A stretch of 18,852 nucleotides of DNA from SAT2750 sp963581185 (GTDB taxonomy: Bacteria; Planctomycetota; Planctomycetia; Pirellulales; Pirellulaceae): positions 1 through 18,852 of the forward strand of contig CAUZOB010000090.1 of NCBI GenBank assembly GCA_963581185.1, read 5' to 3'. The translations under genes and the position numbers were made by a program. Shown piece by piece: positions 1 through 7,798 of this stretch (the first letter of the stretch is position 1; every line of letters begins with the position of its first letter). The notes under the pieces are model-generated. The model saw nothing but the letters and a program-made list of their open reading frames with translations, was not told the origin of the DNA and did not search any database.

Positions 1-277
1 TGGCGATGCCACTGCTGCTGAAGAAGCGACTGAAGCAACAGATGATGCGGCTGGCGATGACACTGCTGCTGAAGAAGTGACTGAAGAATCAGATGACGCG
101 GCCGCCGATGACACTGCTGGCGAAGCAGCGACTGAAGCAACAGATGATGCGGCTGGCGATGACACTGCTGCTGAAGAAGCGACTGAAGCAACAGATGATG
201 CGGCTGGCGATGACGAGCAGGCCGCTGCAGAGTCCACGCAGGAAGACACTGAAGAGGAGAGCAAAGAAACCGAGTAA
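1..277 (+). CDS. nusA: C-terminal fragment, probably NusA with an acidic repeat tail
   Basis: The reading frame starting at base 2 is open from the window edge to the TAA at 275-277, so this is the 3' end of a longer gene. The visible part holds no globular domain. It consists of 17-residue repeats rich in Asp, Glu, Ala and Thr, then a tail ending KETE. The assignment to NusA, the transcription elongation/termination factor, comes only from position: nusA normally lies directly upstream of infB and rbfA, and acidic C-terminal extensions on NusA are plausible in this phylum. No S1 or KH domain is inside the window to confirm it. A GTG at 77 could open a 66-residue reading, but the frame is continuous upstream, so it is not treated as a start. 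Confidence 0.6.
   Translation, partial: GDATAAEEATEATDDAAGDDTAAEEVTEESDDAAADDTAGEAATEATDDAAGDDTAAEEATEATDDAAGDDEQAAAESTQEDTEEESKETE
2..214 (+). repeat. 51-bp tandem repeat array coding for 17-residue acidic repeats
   Basis: Four consecutive 51-bp units lie at 2-52, 53-103, 104-154 and 155-205, and a fifth starts at 206 but decays after about three codons. Each codes for a variant of GDDTAAEEATEATDDAA. The units at 2-52 and 155-205 differ at a single base, while the middle two have diverged more, which suggests recent duplication or gene-conversion-like exchange. The period is a multiple of three, so copy-number change would keep the reading frame. The array may continue upstream of the window. 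Confidence 0.9.
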
Positions 278-504
278 GTTTAGGTGACGGGCCGCGTGGG
301 GTGACGGAGCGTTCGCGGTACTGTAATGCGTTTCAGACCCTACTTTCGATCAACAACTGACGTGCTGACAAGTTGTTGACCGATGGTTAGAGGAGCACGG
401 TTTTATGTGAACTAGATAAGAGCAGATCTCCATCGCCCATGTAACCAAACGGCGGTCGAATGACCGCAGCAGGTGCGATGGGTGACAACGAGAGGAGCCG
501 GAAA
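278..504 (+). promoter_or_regulatory. infB leader with start-stop codon pairs and a small hairpin
   Basis: This 227-bp leader separates the upstream stop from the preferred infB GTG. An AGGAG at 391-395 lies 9 nt before an ATG at 405 that is followed at once by TGA (405-410), a start-stop pair with a good ribosome-binding site. A second pair, ATG-TAA, is at 439-444 without an obvious binding site. GCGGTC at 452-457 and GACCGC at 462-467 form a 6-bp stem with a 4-nt loop. GGTGACGG occurs twice, at 283-290 and 300-307. Weak promoter-like hexamers exist (TTGACC at 376-381, TTTTAT at 401-406, spacing 19) but are not convincing. A regulatory role is inference. Confidence 0.35.
350..379. repeat. 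9-bp perfect inverted repeat in the infB leader
   Basis: TCAACAACT at 350-358 and AGTTGTTGA at 371-379 are perfect complements separated by 12 nt. The stem is AT-rich compared with its surroundings and has no following T run, so it does not look like an ordinary intrinsic terminator. It could be an RNA hairpin between the upstream gene and infB, such as a processing or attenuation site, or a protein-binding palindrome. Confidence 0.5.
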
Positions 505-3273
505 GTGGCTATTCGAATATACGCCCTGGCGAAAGAGATGGAGCTCGACAATCGCGAGCTTGTCGAGATCGTCAAAAAAGCTGGAATCACCGGCAAGGGG
601 TCTGCGCTTGCTAGTCTCGAGGACGACGAGCTGGAACGAGTCCAGGCCTTCATGGCTGGTGGTGACGAACCGGAAGAAGAGGGATCTGTCGATACGATCG
701 AGAGACCTGAGCCGGTAGCCAAGGGTCCGATCAAGGTTGTCACGTCGCGTCGCAAGGCGACTGGCCCGCTGGCCAAGACTGCAGAAGACGAGGATTCGGT
801 AGCCCCGGAAGAAGAGACCGAGGACACCGAGGAAACCGAAGCGATCGAAGCGATCGAAGCGACCGAGGCGACCGAGGCGGCCGAGCCGACCGAGGAGCCT
901 GCAGGCGACGAGGGCAGCGAGGCGCCGACAGAGGACTCTGGGGCAGCTCCAATTCGACGCGAGGACAGCTTGCCGATCGGTGACAGCAGCATCAAGGTAC
1001 TCGCCAAAGGCGCTACCGCGGAGGACGAAGGGAAGTCTGCCGAGGTGAAACCTCGCGTCAAGAAGCCTCGCAAGCCGGTCATCAAGCTGGCCTCCCTGCC
1101 CGACCTTCCGGAGCCTCCGAAACCACAAACACCGGTTGAAGAGAATGTTCAGTCACCGGAAGTGCGATTGACCAGGGAAGCCATCCAGAGCAGCCGCGCG
1201 GGCAAGCGACCACCGCTAGAAGAGTTGGTGGCGGGCTCCGGTGGGCCTGTTGAGATGATGGATGCAGACAAGCTGGCAGAACAGTCCCGCCGCAAGCAAC
1301 GGGGCAAGGGCAAGACAGACAAGCCTGCCGGCTTGGCCGGTATGGCGAGCGCACGAGCCGATCGGACCAAGCAGCGGAACCGGCGTGAAAAACAAGTTCG
1401 GATGCCGACGGATGCAAGCGGCCGGCCTCGACGTCGTCGTCGCACTTTGCAGCGAACCGGCAAGAACACAGCTGCACCTCGAAAGTCGACGGTGGTCCTT
1501 GAACTCCCCTGCACCGTCCGAAGTTTTTCTGAGGCGGCCAGCATTCCGGCCAGCCAACTCCAGGCAGTACTCATGAACATGGGCATGATGGTCACCATCA
1601 ATGCCCAGATTGATGATGAATTCGTTGAAGTGCTGGCAACAGAACTCGGGGTGGAACTTGAGTTCCGTCGCCATGAAACGCTCGAAGAGTCGCTGCTGGA
1701 GTCCATTGAACAGCTGGACGGGGCCGAGGGCGTGCTTGTCGAACGGCCTCCAGTGGTGACATTCCTGGGCCACGTTGATCACGGCAAGACCTCGTTGCTG
1801 GATGCCATCATCGGCATCAACGTTGTCTCGGGCGAAGCGGGGGGTATCACCCAGCACATTCGAGCCTACCAGGTCGAAAAGGGGGATCAGAGGATCTCCT
1901 TTGTCGACACGCCGGGCCATGAAGCGTTTACTGAGATGCGTGCTCGGGGCGCCAACGTGACCGATATCGCCGTGCTCGTGATCGCCGCTGACGACGGCAT
2001 CATGCCACAGACCGAGGAAGCGATCAGTCATGCCAAGGCGGCCGGCGTACCGATCGTGGTGGCTCTCAACAAGATGGATCTGCCTGGCGCCAACCCGGAA
2101 CAAGTGATGACGCAGTTGACGCAATTCGAGTTAACGCCCAGCGAATGGGGCGGTGACACGGAAATCGTCAAGACCAGTGCCGAGACGGGTGATGGTCTGG
2201 ACGAGTTGATGGAGACGATTCTCGCGATTGCCGAGCTTCACGAGTACAAGGCCAATCCCGAGCGAGCTGCCGTGGGAGTCTGCCTGGAGGCGGAACAGGA
2301 AGCGGGTCGCGGTGTGATTGCCAAGATGATCGTCAAGGCAGGAACGCTGAATGTTGGCGATGTAGTTGTCTGCGGCACCAGTTTCGGCCGCATCAAGGCG
2401 ATGTACGATACGCTGGCCGTCGACCAGTTGGTTGACTCAGCCGATCCTTCGATGCCGGTCAACGTTACCGGGCTCGATTCAGCACCGGAGGCGGGCGAAA
2501 CTTTCTACGTGCTGAAAGATATTGCCGAGGCCCGCGAAATTGCTGATCAGCGACATTTCCACAACCGTGAATCGTCGTTGTCAGGCATCACCACCCGTAT
2601 CTCGTTCGACGATTTCCAACAGCAGCTGGAGGATGGCAGTCTTGCTCGACCGGACGAGGTCGCCACGATCAACTTGATCATCCGTGCTGACGTGCGGGGC
2701 TCGATCGAGGCGATCCGCAAGGAGCTTGAAAAGCTGTATCACAACGAGGTCCAGGTGCGGATCCTGCAGGCCTCGGTGGGTGGCATCACCGCGGCCGACG
2801 TGATGTTGGCACACGCTTCGGATGCCGTCGTGATTGGTTTCAATGCCATGCCCAACGAGGACGCTCGTAGCCTGGCAGACGAGAAACAGGTTGAAATCCG
2901 CCGCTACAGTATCATCTATAAGTTGACCGAGGAGCTACGATCGCTGCTGGAAGGCAAGCTCAAACCGGAAGAAAAAGTGGTCGAGATGGGTCATGCCGTC
3001 GTACAGCGAATCTTCTCGATCAGCCGTCTCGGCAACATTGCCGGTTGCTTTGTGGCCCGCGGGACTATCCAGCGGGGCTGCAAGATCCGTGTCAATCGTG
3101 ACGGTCGGACGATAGGCGAATACGCACTGGATTCGCTGCGACGTGAGAAAGACGACGCGCGCGAGGTAACCCGCGGGCTCGAATGTGGTATCAAGCTCGC
3201 TGGCTTCAATGACATCAAGAAAGATGATGTCCTGGAAGCATACACGATCGAGGAAGTGGCGCGGACACTCTAG
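505..3273 (+). CDS. infB: Translation initiation factor IF-2
   Basis: IF-2 is the GTPase that brings fMet-tRNA to the 30S subunit and promotes subunit joining. The GTG at 505 is preferred over in-frame ATGs at 460 and 478 because AGGAG sits 7 nt upstream (493-497) and the product then begins VAIRIYALAKE, the usual IF-2 N-terminal domain start. That gives 922 aa, near the roughly 890 aa of E. coli. The order is: an N-terminal domain (1-55), a long acidic then basic linker (about 60-345), an IF2_N region before the GTPase, G1 GHVDHGKT (422-429), G2 GEAGGITQH, G3 DTPGH (468-472), G4 NKMD (522-525) and G5 SAETG (558), then the C-terminal beta-barrel and fMet-tRNA-binding domains. The catalytic motifs are intact. 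rbfA follows after 40 bp. Confidence 0.98.
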   Translation: MAIRIYALAKEMELDNRELVEIVKKAGITGKGSALASLEDDELERVQAFMAGGDEPEEEGSVDTIERPEPVAKGPIKVVTSRRKATGPLAKTAEDEDSVAPEEETEDTEETEAIEAIEATEATEAAEPTEEPAGDEGSEAPTEDSGAAPIRREDSLPIGDSSIKVLAKGATAEDEGKSAEVKPRVKKPRKPVIKLASLPDLPEPPKPQTPVEENVQSPEVRLTREAIQSSRAGKRPPLEELVAGSGGPVEMMDADKLAEQSRRKQRGKGKTDKPAGLAGMASARADRTKQRNRREKQVRMPTDASGRPRRRRRTLQRTGKNTAAPRKSTVVLELPCTVRSFSEAASIPASQLQAVLMNMGMMVTINAQIDDEFVEVLATELGVELEFRRHETLEESLLESIEQLDGAEGVLVERPPVVTFLGHVDHGKTSLLDAIIGINVVSGEAGGITQHIRAYQVEKGDQRISFVDTPGHEAFTEMRARGANVTDIAVLVIAADDGIMPQTEEAISHAKAAGVPIVVALNKMDLPGANPEQVMTQLTQFELTPSEWGGDTEIVKTSAETGDGLDELMETILAIAELHEYKANPERAAVGVCLEAEQEAGRGVIAKMIVKAGTLNVGDVVVCGTSFGRIKAMYDTLAVDQLVDSADPSMPVNVTGLDSAPEAGETFYVLKDIAEAREIADQRHFHNRESSLSGITTRISFDDFQQQLEDGSLARPDEVATINLIIRADVRGSIEAIRKELEKLYHNEVQVRILQASVGGITAADVMLAHASDAVVIGFNAMPNEDARSLADEKQVEIRRYSIIYKLTEELRSLLEGKLKPEEKVVEMGHAVVQRIFSISRLGNIAGCFVARGTIQRGCKIRVNRDGRTIGEYALDSLRREKDDAREVTRGLECGIKLAGFNDIKKDDVLEAYTIEEVARTL
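811..897 (+). repeat. 9-bp-period coding repeat in the IF-2 acidic linker
   Basis: Codons GAA/GAG, GCG and ACC/ATC recur with a 9-bp period and code for TEAIEAIEATEATEA-type acidic sequence at IF-2 residues 103-131. This is a disordered linker between the N-terminal domain and the GTPase core. The period keeps the reading frame. The composition echoes the acidic repeats of the gene upstream. Confidence 0.75.
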
Positions 3274-3313
3274 CGGTCAGGCGGCAACTGCCCCATACCG
3301 AGAAAGCAAGTTG

Positions 3314-3703
3314 ATGACGTCCAGACGTGTACTCAAGGTTGCCCAGGCGATTCGAGAGGTCGTCAGTTCCGCCATCGTGATGGAGATGCGGGACCCCCGC
3401 ATCGCAGACGTGACCGTCACGTTTGTGGAAGTCAGTGGCGATATGCGACGTGCCCGCGTGCATGTCACGATCATGGGTGACGACCAGAAACAGCAACTCT
3501 GCCTGCATGGACTCCAGCATGCCGCCGGCTACCTGCAGCAGAAGATCGCCAACCGTATCGACACGCGGTACACCCCTCGGCTTGAGTTCCGAATTGATGA
3601 AGGTGTCCAACGGTCGCTCGAGGTTCACCAGCTGCTGGGCGAGTTGTTTCCGGAAGGCGAGAAGACTGCCGGAGATGACAGCTCGGCGCCAACGAAACCT
3701 TAA
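3314..3703 (+). CDS. rbfA: Ribosome-binding factor A
   Basis: RbfA is a single-KH-domain factor that binds the immature 30S subunit and assists maturation of the 16S rRNA 5' region. The ATG at 3314 gives 129 aa beginning MTSRRVLKVAQAIREVV. The middle and C-terminal part matches the family: MRDPRIADVTVTFVEVSGDMRRARVHV is the conserved core in pieces, followed by RYTPRLEFRIDEG (about 95-107). The same frame is open back to 3185, but that extension lies inside infB and reads as non-family sequence. The Shine-Dalgarno is weak (GAGAAAG about 10 nt upstream), so coupling to infB, 40 bp away, is likely. The length is normal for the family. Confidence 0.95.
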   Translation: MTSRRVLKVAQAIREVVSSAIVMEMRDPRIADVTVTFVEVSGDMRRARVHVTIMGDDQKQQLCLHGLQHAAGYLQQKIANRIDTRYTPRLEFRIDEGVQRSLEVHQLLGELFPEGEKTAGDDSSAPTKP

Positions 3704-3737
3704 CCAAATCACCGCTTGAGAGGTCACTGACAAACGG

Positions 3738-4619
3738 ATGAGTACTGCAAATCGCCAGGAAGTTATCAAGAAGTCGTTTCGCGTGCTGAAAAAGAAGTTC
3801 AAGCGGCACCCGGTCCCCAGCGCACGAACTGTTCTGGAACACCTGCTTTACGGGTGCTGCCTGGAAAATGCCACACCAGTGCAGGCCGACGAGGCGTTCG
3901 GGCGATTGCAGACGATGTTCTTCGACTGGAATGAAGTCCGTGTTACTGGCATCACGGAATTGACCGAGGCGATGGGCAAGGTCAACGACGCGGGAGACGC
4001 CGCCCGGCGACTGCGGTACACCTTGCATCACGTCTTCGAGGCCCACTACCAGTTCGACATCGAGTACCTGAAAAAAGAGAACATCGGGCAAGCGATCAAG
4101 ATCCTCAGGAGCTATCACGGAATCACCCCCTTTGTCATTAACTACGTCGTCCGGCATGGACTCGACGGTCACGTGGTACCGCTAAACCGTGGAGCCGTGG
4201 CTGCCTTCGCCCTACTCAAGGTGGCAACACCGCGGGAGGCCAAGCAGCAAAAAGTGCCTGGACTGGAACGGGCCATTACCAAGTCCCGTGGAGTGGAGTT
4301 CTCTGATTACGTCCAGCAGTTCGGTGTCGCCTTTGATACCACGCCCCACGGCAAGTTGATTCGCGAGACGCTGCTGGACATTGACCCCAATATCCAGCAC
4401 GATTTGCCCAAACGGCCATCCCAAAAGAAGCCCGAGCCGACAAAAAAGAAAGCCCCCGCCAAGAAGTCGGCAGCCAAGACAACCAGCTCGGCCAAAGCCA
4501 GTAAGAGTGCGGCCGGTAGCAAGACCAAGTCGCGTAGCAAAAAGAAACCGGCGGCCAAGAAAGCGGCTGCGGGGAAGAAATCGGGTGGCAGTAAGATCGG
4601 CCGTAAGAAGCCACGCTAG
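3738..4619 (+). CDS. Endonuclease III-fold (HhH-GPD-like) protein, catalytic residues replaced, histone-like tail
   Basis: This is a 293-residue protein. Residues about 15-220 resemble the HhH-GPD DNA glycosylase fold of endonuclease III. The helix-hairpin-helix stretch aligns without gaps from H127 to R151, but the catalytic Lys of the LPGVGRKT motif is F132, the catalytic Asp of the VDTH motif is N150, and the Gly-rich hairpin is only partly kept (HGIT). No Cys cluster for a 4Fe-4S site exists; the only cysteines are 40 and 41. Residues 224-293 are about one third lysine, with AKK and PAKK motifs like histone H1, and probably bind nucleic acid non-specifically. Base-excision activity is therefore unlikely, and a structural or DNA/RNA-binding role is inferred. 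It lies 34 bp after rbfA, where truB is often found. Confidence 0.7.
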   Translation: MSTANRQEVIKKSFRVLKKKFKRHPVPSARTVLEHLLYGCCLENATPVQADEAFGRLQTMFFDWNEVRVTGITELTEAMGKVNDAGDAARRLRYTLHHVFEAHYQFDIEYLKKENIGQAIKILRSYHGITPFVINYVVRHGLDGHVVPLNRGAVAAFALLKVATPREAKQQKVPGLERAITKSRGVEFSDYVQQFGVAFDTTPHGKLIRETLLDIDPNIQHDLPKRPSQKKPEPTKKKAPAKKSAAKTTSSAKASKSAAGSKTKSRSKKKPAAKKAAAGKKSGGSKIGRKKPR

Positions 4620-4717
4620 TTGTCCCCTTGGGCCAGATTTCCAGTAACCTGACGCGTCTGATAAACTGGTGCCAGTCCTGCTCACCAGCCACAGATGGCA
4701 ATGCGGAGAGTCCCAAC

Positions 4718-6970
4718 GTGTTGAATCGACAGCCGGCCAAGTACCTGCCAGTATTTCTGGCCCTGCTTATCCCGCTGGCAGTTGTTGCTGACCCGCCAGG
4801 CGAAGCGACATCCCCGGATCTGGAAGACAAGGTCCAGCCGTTTCAGCCTCGTCGGCCACGTACTCCGGCCGACCTGGATCGTCTCGAAGCGACCAGCCTG
4901 TTCGCTTACGGTCGCCTGCTCTTTCAGCAGAAAAAATATGACGCCGCGCTCTGGAATTTCCAGCACGCCTGGCAACGCGACCCCACAAATCCGACTCTGT
5001 CACTGGAAGTCGTCTCACTGGCACTGCGCCTGAAACGTGACGACACCGCTGCTCGCTATGCCGCCCTGGTCGATGAGTTTCCCAGCTCGCAACTCTCCCA
5101 GTTGCCACGCATCGCAATTCTGCTGACCCGACAGCGTGACTTCGAGGCGGCCGCCCGGGTCTATCAGCGGATGGTGGAATTAAGAGGCGACTCGCTACAG
5201 GGATCTGCCCTGCTCGCTATCCACCTTGAACTTGGGCGCCTCTACCAACTGGCTGAGAAAAAACAACAAGCGGCCACAACCTTCGACTTTGTCAACCAGG
5301 TGCTCGCCGACCCGGACAAATACAAGGTCTCTGAAGCCGATCTGAAGCGAGTGATCACGCAGCCTCAGGCAGTCGATACGATGATCGCCGACAGCTATCT
5401 CAAGGCGGGACGTTTCGAACAGGCCCGCCAGGTTTATGAACGCCTCGTGCGTACGGAAAAAGACAATCCCCTGCACGCCTACCGGCTGGCCACTATCGCT
5501 GCAGCCGACGATGACCCGGCAGCAGCACTCGAACAGCTGAATCAGTATCTCGAATCGGGCAGCGAGTCGGCCGGCCTGGCAGCCTACAGCCTGTTGTCAG
5601 AACTCCTGGCAGCCGAGGCCAATAACGCCAGCAAAGGAGCACGGCAGTTGCTCGAGCAGCTCGAACGATTGCACCAGGAACAACCTGGCAATCGTGCCCT
5701 GATGACAGAACTGGGCGACCGATTGCTGGCTCAGGAAGAGTGGTCCCGGGCTCGTGACGTTCTACTGAAACTGCTCGACAAGAGAAAGTCAGCCAGCATC
5801 TATGGCAGCCTGGCAGCTGCCTACCTCGGTCTCTGGACCGATGGTCAACGGGATAGCGAAACGGTGGATTCCCTGCTGCGGTTGCTGGGCCAGCTTGCCG
5901 GGAGCGAGGGCAATATGAATAACACCGTCTTCCAACAGGCAGCAGAAACAGAAGCCCTCGTTGACCAACTTCTGCAGCATGCCGAGAAAACACTCAGCGG
6001 CGATGAAGATACAACTGCCGAGAGTGACCAGGTGGAATCACCAATCCAGGTTTCGGCTGCAGAAGTGGCTGTCGCCGCCGCCAGCCTGGCGATTGCCGCC
6101 GATCGCGCCGACCAGGCCAGCGCGCTGTTCGAAATCGCCATCAAGCTTGAACCGGGCAAGCGTTCCAAGTGGCTGGAAACGTGGAGCATCCGATTGATCA
6201 TGGCAGACCAATACAGCCAGGCTAGCGATGTCCTGCAGCGGGCTGTCGAGAGTGACCAAGTGGCCCAGAAACAGATCTTCTATTTCCTCCTGGCTGGTGC
6301 TGCCAGCCTGGCAGATGAGACCGAGAGGGCCATCTCGGCCGCGAAAAAGGCCGTCGAGCTGAGCCCGGACAACCCACGCATCCAGAGTCGTCTCGCCTGG
6401 GTCTCGTACAATGCCAAGGACGATCAGCAGGCCTACAAGAACTACGCGGCCGTCGTGGAGAACTTCAAAGATGAGTATGGTTCCAGCGACCTGCGGGAGC
6501 TGCTTCGCCAGACGCGGATGATTCTCTCGAGTCTCTGCGTGCGGATGGGCCGGATCGAAGAAGCAGAATCCTGGTTGATCGAGGTGCTGCATGAATTCCC
6601 CCAGAATGTGGGAGCATTTAATGACCTCGGTTACCTTTGGGCCGACCAGAACAAGCGACTCGATCAGGCCCGCCGGATGATCGAGGCCGCCGTTGCCTCG
6701 GATCCTGAGAATGCTGCCTACCTGGACAGCCTCGGCTGGGTCTACTTTCGACTTGGCGATTTCGAGGGAGCCATCGAGCAACTCAAGAAAGCTGCCGCGA
6801 TCTCCCAGCAGGATCCTGTCCTGATGGATCACCTCGGCGACGCCTACCAGGCACGGGGCCAGACCGGAAAGGCCCGCGAGGCCTGGAGGAATGCCCTGCA
6901 GTTACTTGAGGGTGACCAGCAGGAGTTACGCGATACAATTGACGACAAGCTGCGGAACAAGGCCTCCTGA
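4718..6970 (+). CDS. Secreted tetratricopeptide-repeat protein
   Basis: The GTG at 4718, with GGAG at 4705-4708 nine nt upstream, gives 750 aa beginning with a signal peptide: MLNRQPAK, a hydrophobic run, then a probable cut after A24 (VVA/DPP). The frame can be read back to a TTG at 4628, but that would bury the signal peptide behind 30 polar residues. The mature protein is almost entirely helical TPR-type repeats. The clearest are near residues 60-100 (YGRLLFQQKKYDAALWNFQ) and in the last 120 residues (FNDLGYLWADQ, LDSLGWVYFRLGDFEGAIEQL, LMDHLGDAYQARGQTGKA). TPR proteins scaffold other proteins, and this one should act in the periplasm. No enzymatic domain is visible and the partner is unknown. 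It sits in a run of same-strand genes ending with yebC. Confidence 0.85.
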   Translation: MLNRQPAKYLPVFLALLIPLAVVADPPGEATSPDLEDKVQPFQPRRPRTPADLDRLEATSLFAYGRLLFQQKKYDAALWNFQHAWQRDPTNPTLSLEVVSLALRLKRDDTAARYAALVDEFPSSQLSQLPRIAILLTRQRDFEAAARVYQRMVELRGDSLQGSALLAIHLELGRLYQLAEKKQQAATTFDFVNQVLADPDKYKVSEADLKRVITQPQAVDTMIADSYLKAGRFEQARQVYERLVRTEKDNPLHAYRLATIAAADDDPAAALEQLNQYLESGSESAGLAAYSLLSELLAAEANNASKGARQLLEQLERLHQEQPGNRALMTELGDRLLAQEEWSRARDVLLKLLDKRKSASIYGSLAAAYLGLWTDGQRDSETVDSLLRLLGQLAGSEGNMNNTVFQQAAETEALVDQLLQHAEKTLSGDEDTTAESDQVESPIQVSAAEVAVAAASLAIAADRADQASALFEIAIKLEPGKRSKWLETWSIRLIMADQYSQASDVLQRAVESDQVAQKQIFYFLLAGAASLADETERAISAAKKAVELSPDNPRIQSRLAWVSYNAKDDQQAYKNYAAVVENFKDEYGSSDLRELLRQTRMILSSLCVRMGRIEEAESWLIEVLHEFPQNVGAFNDLGYLWADQNKRLDQARRMIEAAVASDPENAAYLDSLGWVYFRLGDFEGAIEQLKKAAAISQQDPVLMDHLGDAYQARGQTGKAREAWRNALQLLEGDQQELRDTIDDKLRNKAS

Positions 6971-7033
6971 CTTCGCCCGGCCGTCGCCAGCAAAGTGAGG
7001 ATGGTCTCGAACCTCAAGAGGTGGAACCAGAAT

Positions 7034-7798
7034 ATGGCAGGACATTCACATTGGGCCGGCATCAAGCACAAGAAAGCTGCGGTTGATAATAAGCGAGGCA
7101 AGCTCTGGAGCAAGTTGGCCAAGGCAATCATTGTGGCTGCCAAGATGGGTGGCGGTGACTCAGAGACAAATATTCGCCTGCGGACTGCAATCGCCGACGC
7201 CAGGGCCTTCAGCTTGCCCAAGGACAATATCGATCGGGCGATCAAGAAGGGTACCGGTGAACTCGACGGCGGAGAAGTTCACGAGATCCTCTATGAAGGT
7301 TACGGTCCCAATGGTGTAGCTGTGATGTGCGATGTACTGACCGACAACCGCAACCGGACCGCGCCGGAAATTCGCAAGCTGTTTGAGGTCAATGGAGGGA
7401 AGCTGGGAAGTACCAATTGCGTCTCCTGGAACTTTCTACGCAAGGGACTGTTCCTCGTGCCGACCGCCAATGTCGATGAAGAATCACTGATGGAAGTCGC
7501 CCTCGAAGCTGGTGCGGATGACGTGCAGCAGGAAGGGGACTACTATGAGCTGACCTGCGAACCAGAAGTCTACAGTGACCTTTCCGAAGCACTTGAGTCC
7601 GAGAACGTTGCTGTTGAATCCAAACAGGTAACCCGGCTGGCACAAAACACCGTCTCCCCCGCAGCGACCGATGCCCGCCAGGTCCTGAAGTTGTTGGAAG
7701 CCTTGGATGACCACGACGATGTCCAGAACGTCTCAACAAACTGTGAATTCTCTGCCGAGACGATGGCCGTTATCAACGCCGAGGACGAGACATCGTAA
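7034..7798 (+). CDS. yebC: YebC/TACO1-family translation/transcription factor
   Basis: The product is 254 aa, the normal family length, and begins MAGHSHWAGIKHKKAAVDNKRG, the family's signature opening in pieces. AGGTGG at 7019-7024 lies 9 nt before the ATG, so an in-frame upstream start at 6995 is rejected. Other conserved parts are NIRLRTAIADARAFSLPKDNI, EGYGPNGVAVMC and TDNRNRTAPEIR. The family was long annotated as a DNA-binding regulator (PmpR), while mitochondrial TACO1 and recent bacterial work support a role in translation elongation, including through proline-rich stretches. Its neighbourhood with infB and rbfA fits a translation role. The 3' end overlaps the next gene by 92 bp. Confidence 0.97.
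   Translation: MAGHSHWAGIKHKKAAVDNKRGKLWSKLAKAIIVAAKMGGGDSETNIRLRTAIADARAFSLPKDNIDRAIKKGTGELDGGEVHEILYEGYGPNGVAVMCDVLTDNRNRTAPEIRKLFEVNGGKLGSTNCVSWNFLRKGLFLVPTANVDEESLMEVALEAGADDVQQEGDYYELTCEPEVYSDLSEALESENVAVESKQVTRLAQNTVSPAATDARQVLKLLEALDDHDDVQNVSTNCEFSAETMAVINAEDETS

Noticed and set aside
2..214. Regular 51-bp repeats as a possible CRISPR or origin iteron array
   Set aside because: They are contiguous, coding and in frame to the stop at 277, with no unique spacers or AT-rich block.
301..327. GTGACG and TGTAAT as an infB promoter
   Set aside because: The spacing is only 15 bp and the -35 match is weak.
387..1128. Two overlapping - strand frames rich in Ser/Ala/Val or Arg/Leu near the infB start
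   Set aside because: Both are shadows of the repetitive acidic linker codons of IF-2 and of its leader.
1216..2124. 302-codon open frame on the - strand inside infB
   Set aside because: It is antisense to the linker and GTPase region of IF-2, whose motifs are intact; no family features were seen.
4620..4717. Possible promoter upstream of the TPR gene (TTGGGC and GATAAA)
   Set aside because: The spacing is 26 bp, far from the workable 16-19 bp, so it was not reported as a feature.
6038..6832. 264-codon open frame on the - strand inside the TPR gene
   Set aside because: It is antisense to obvious TPR coding sequence, with no ribosome-binding site or domain.
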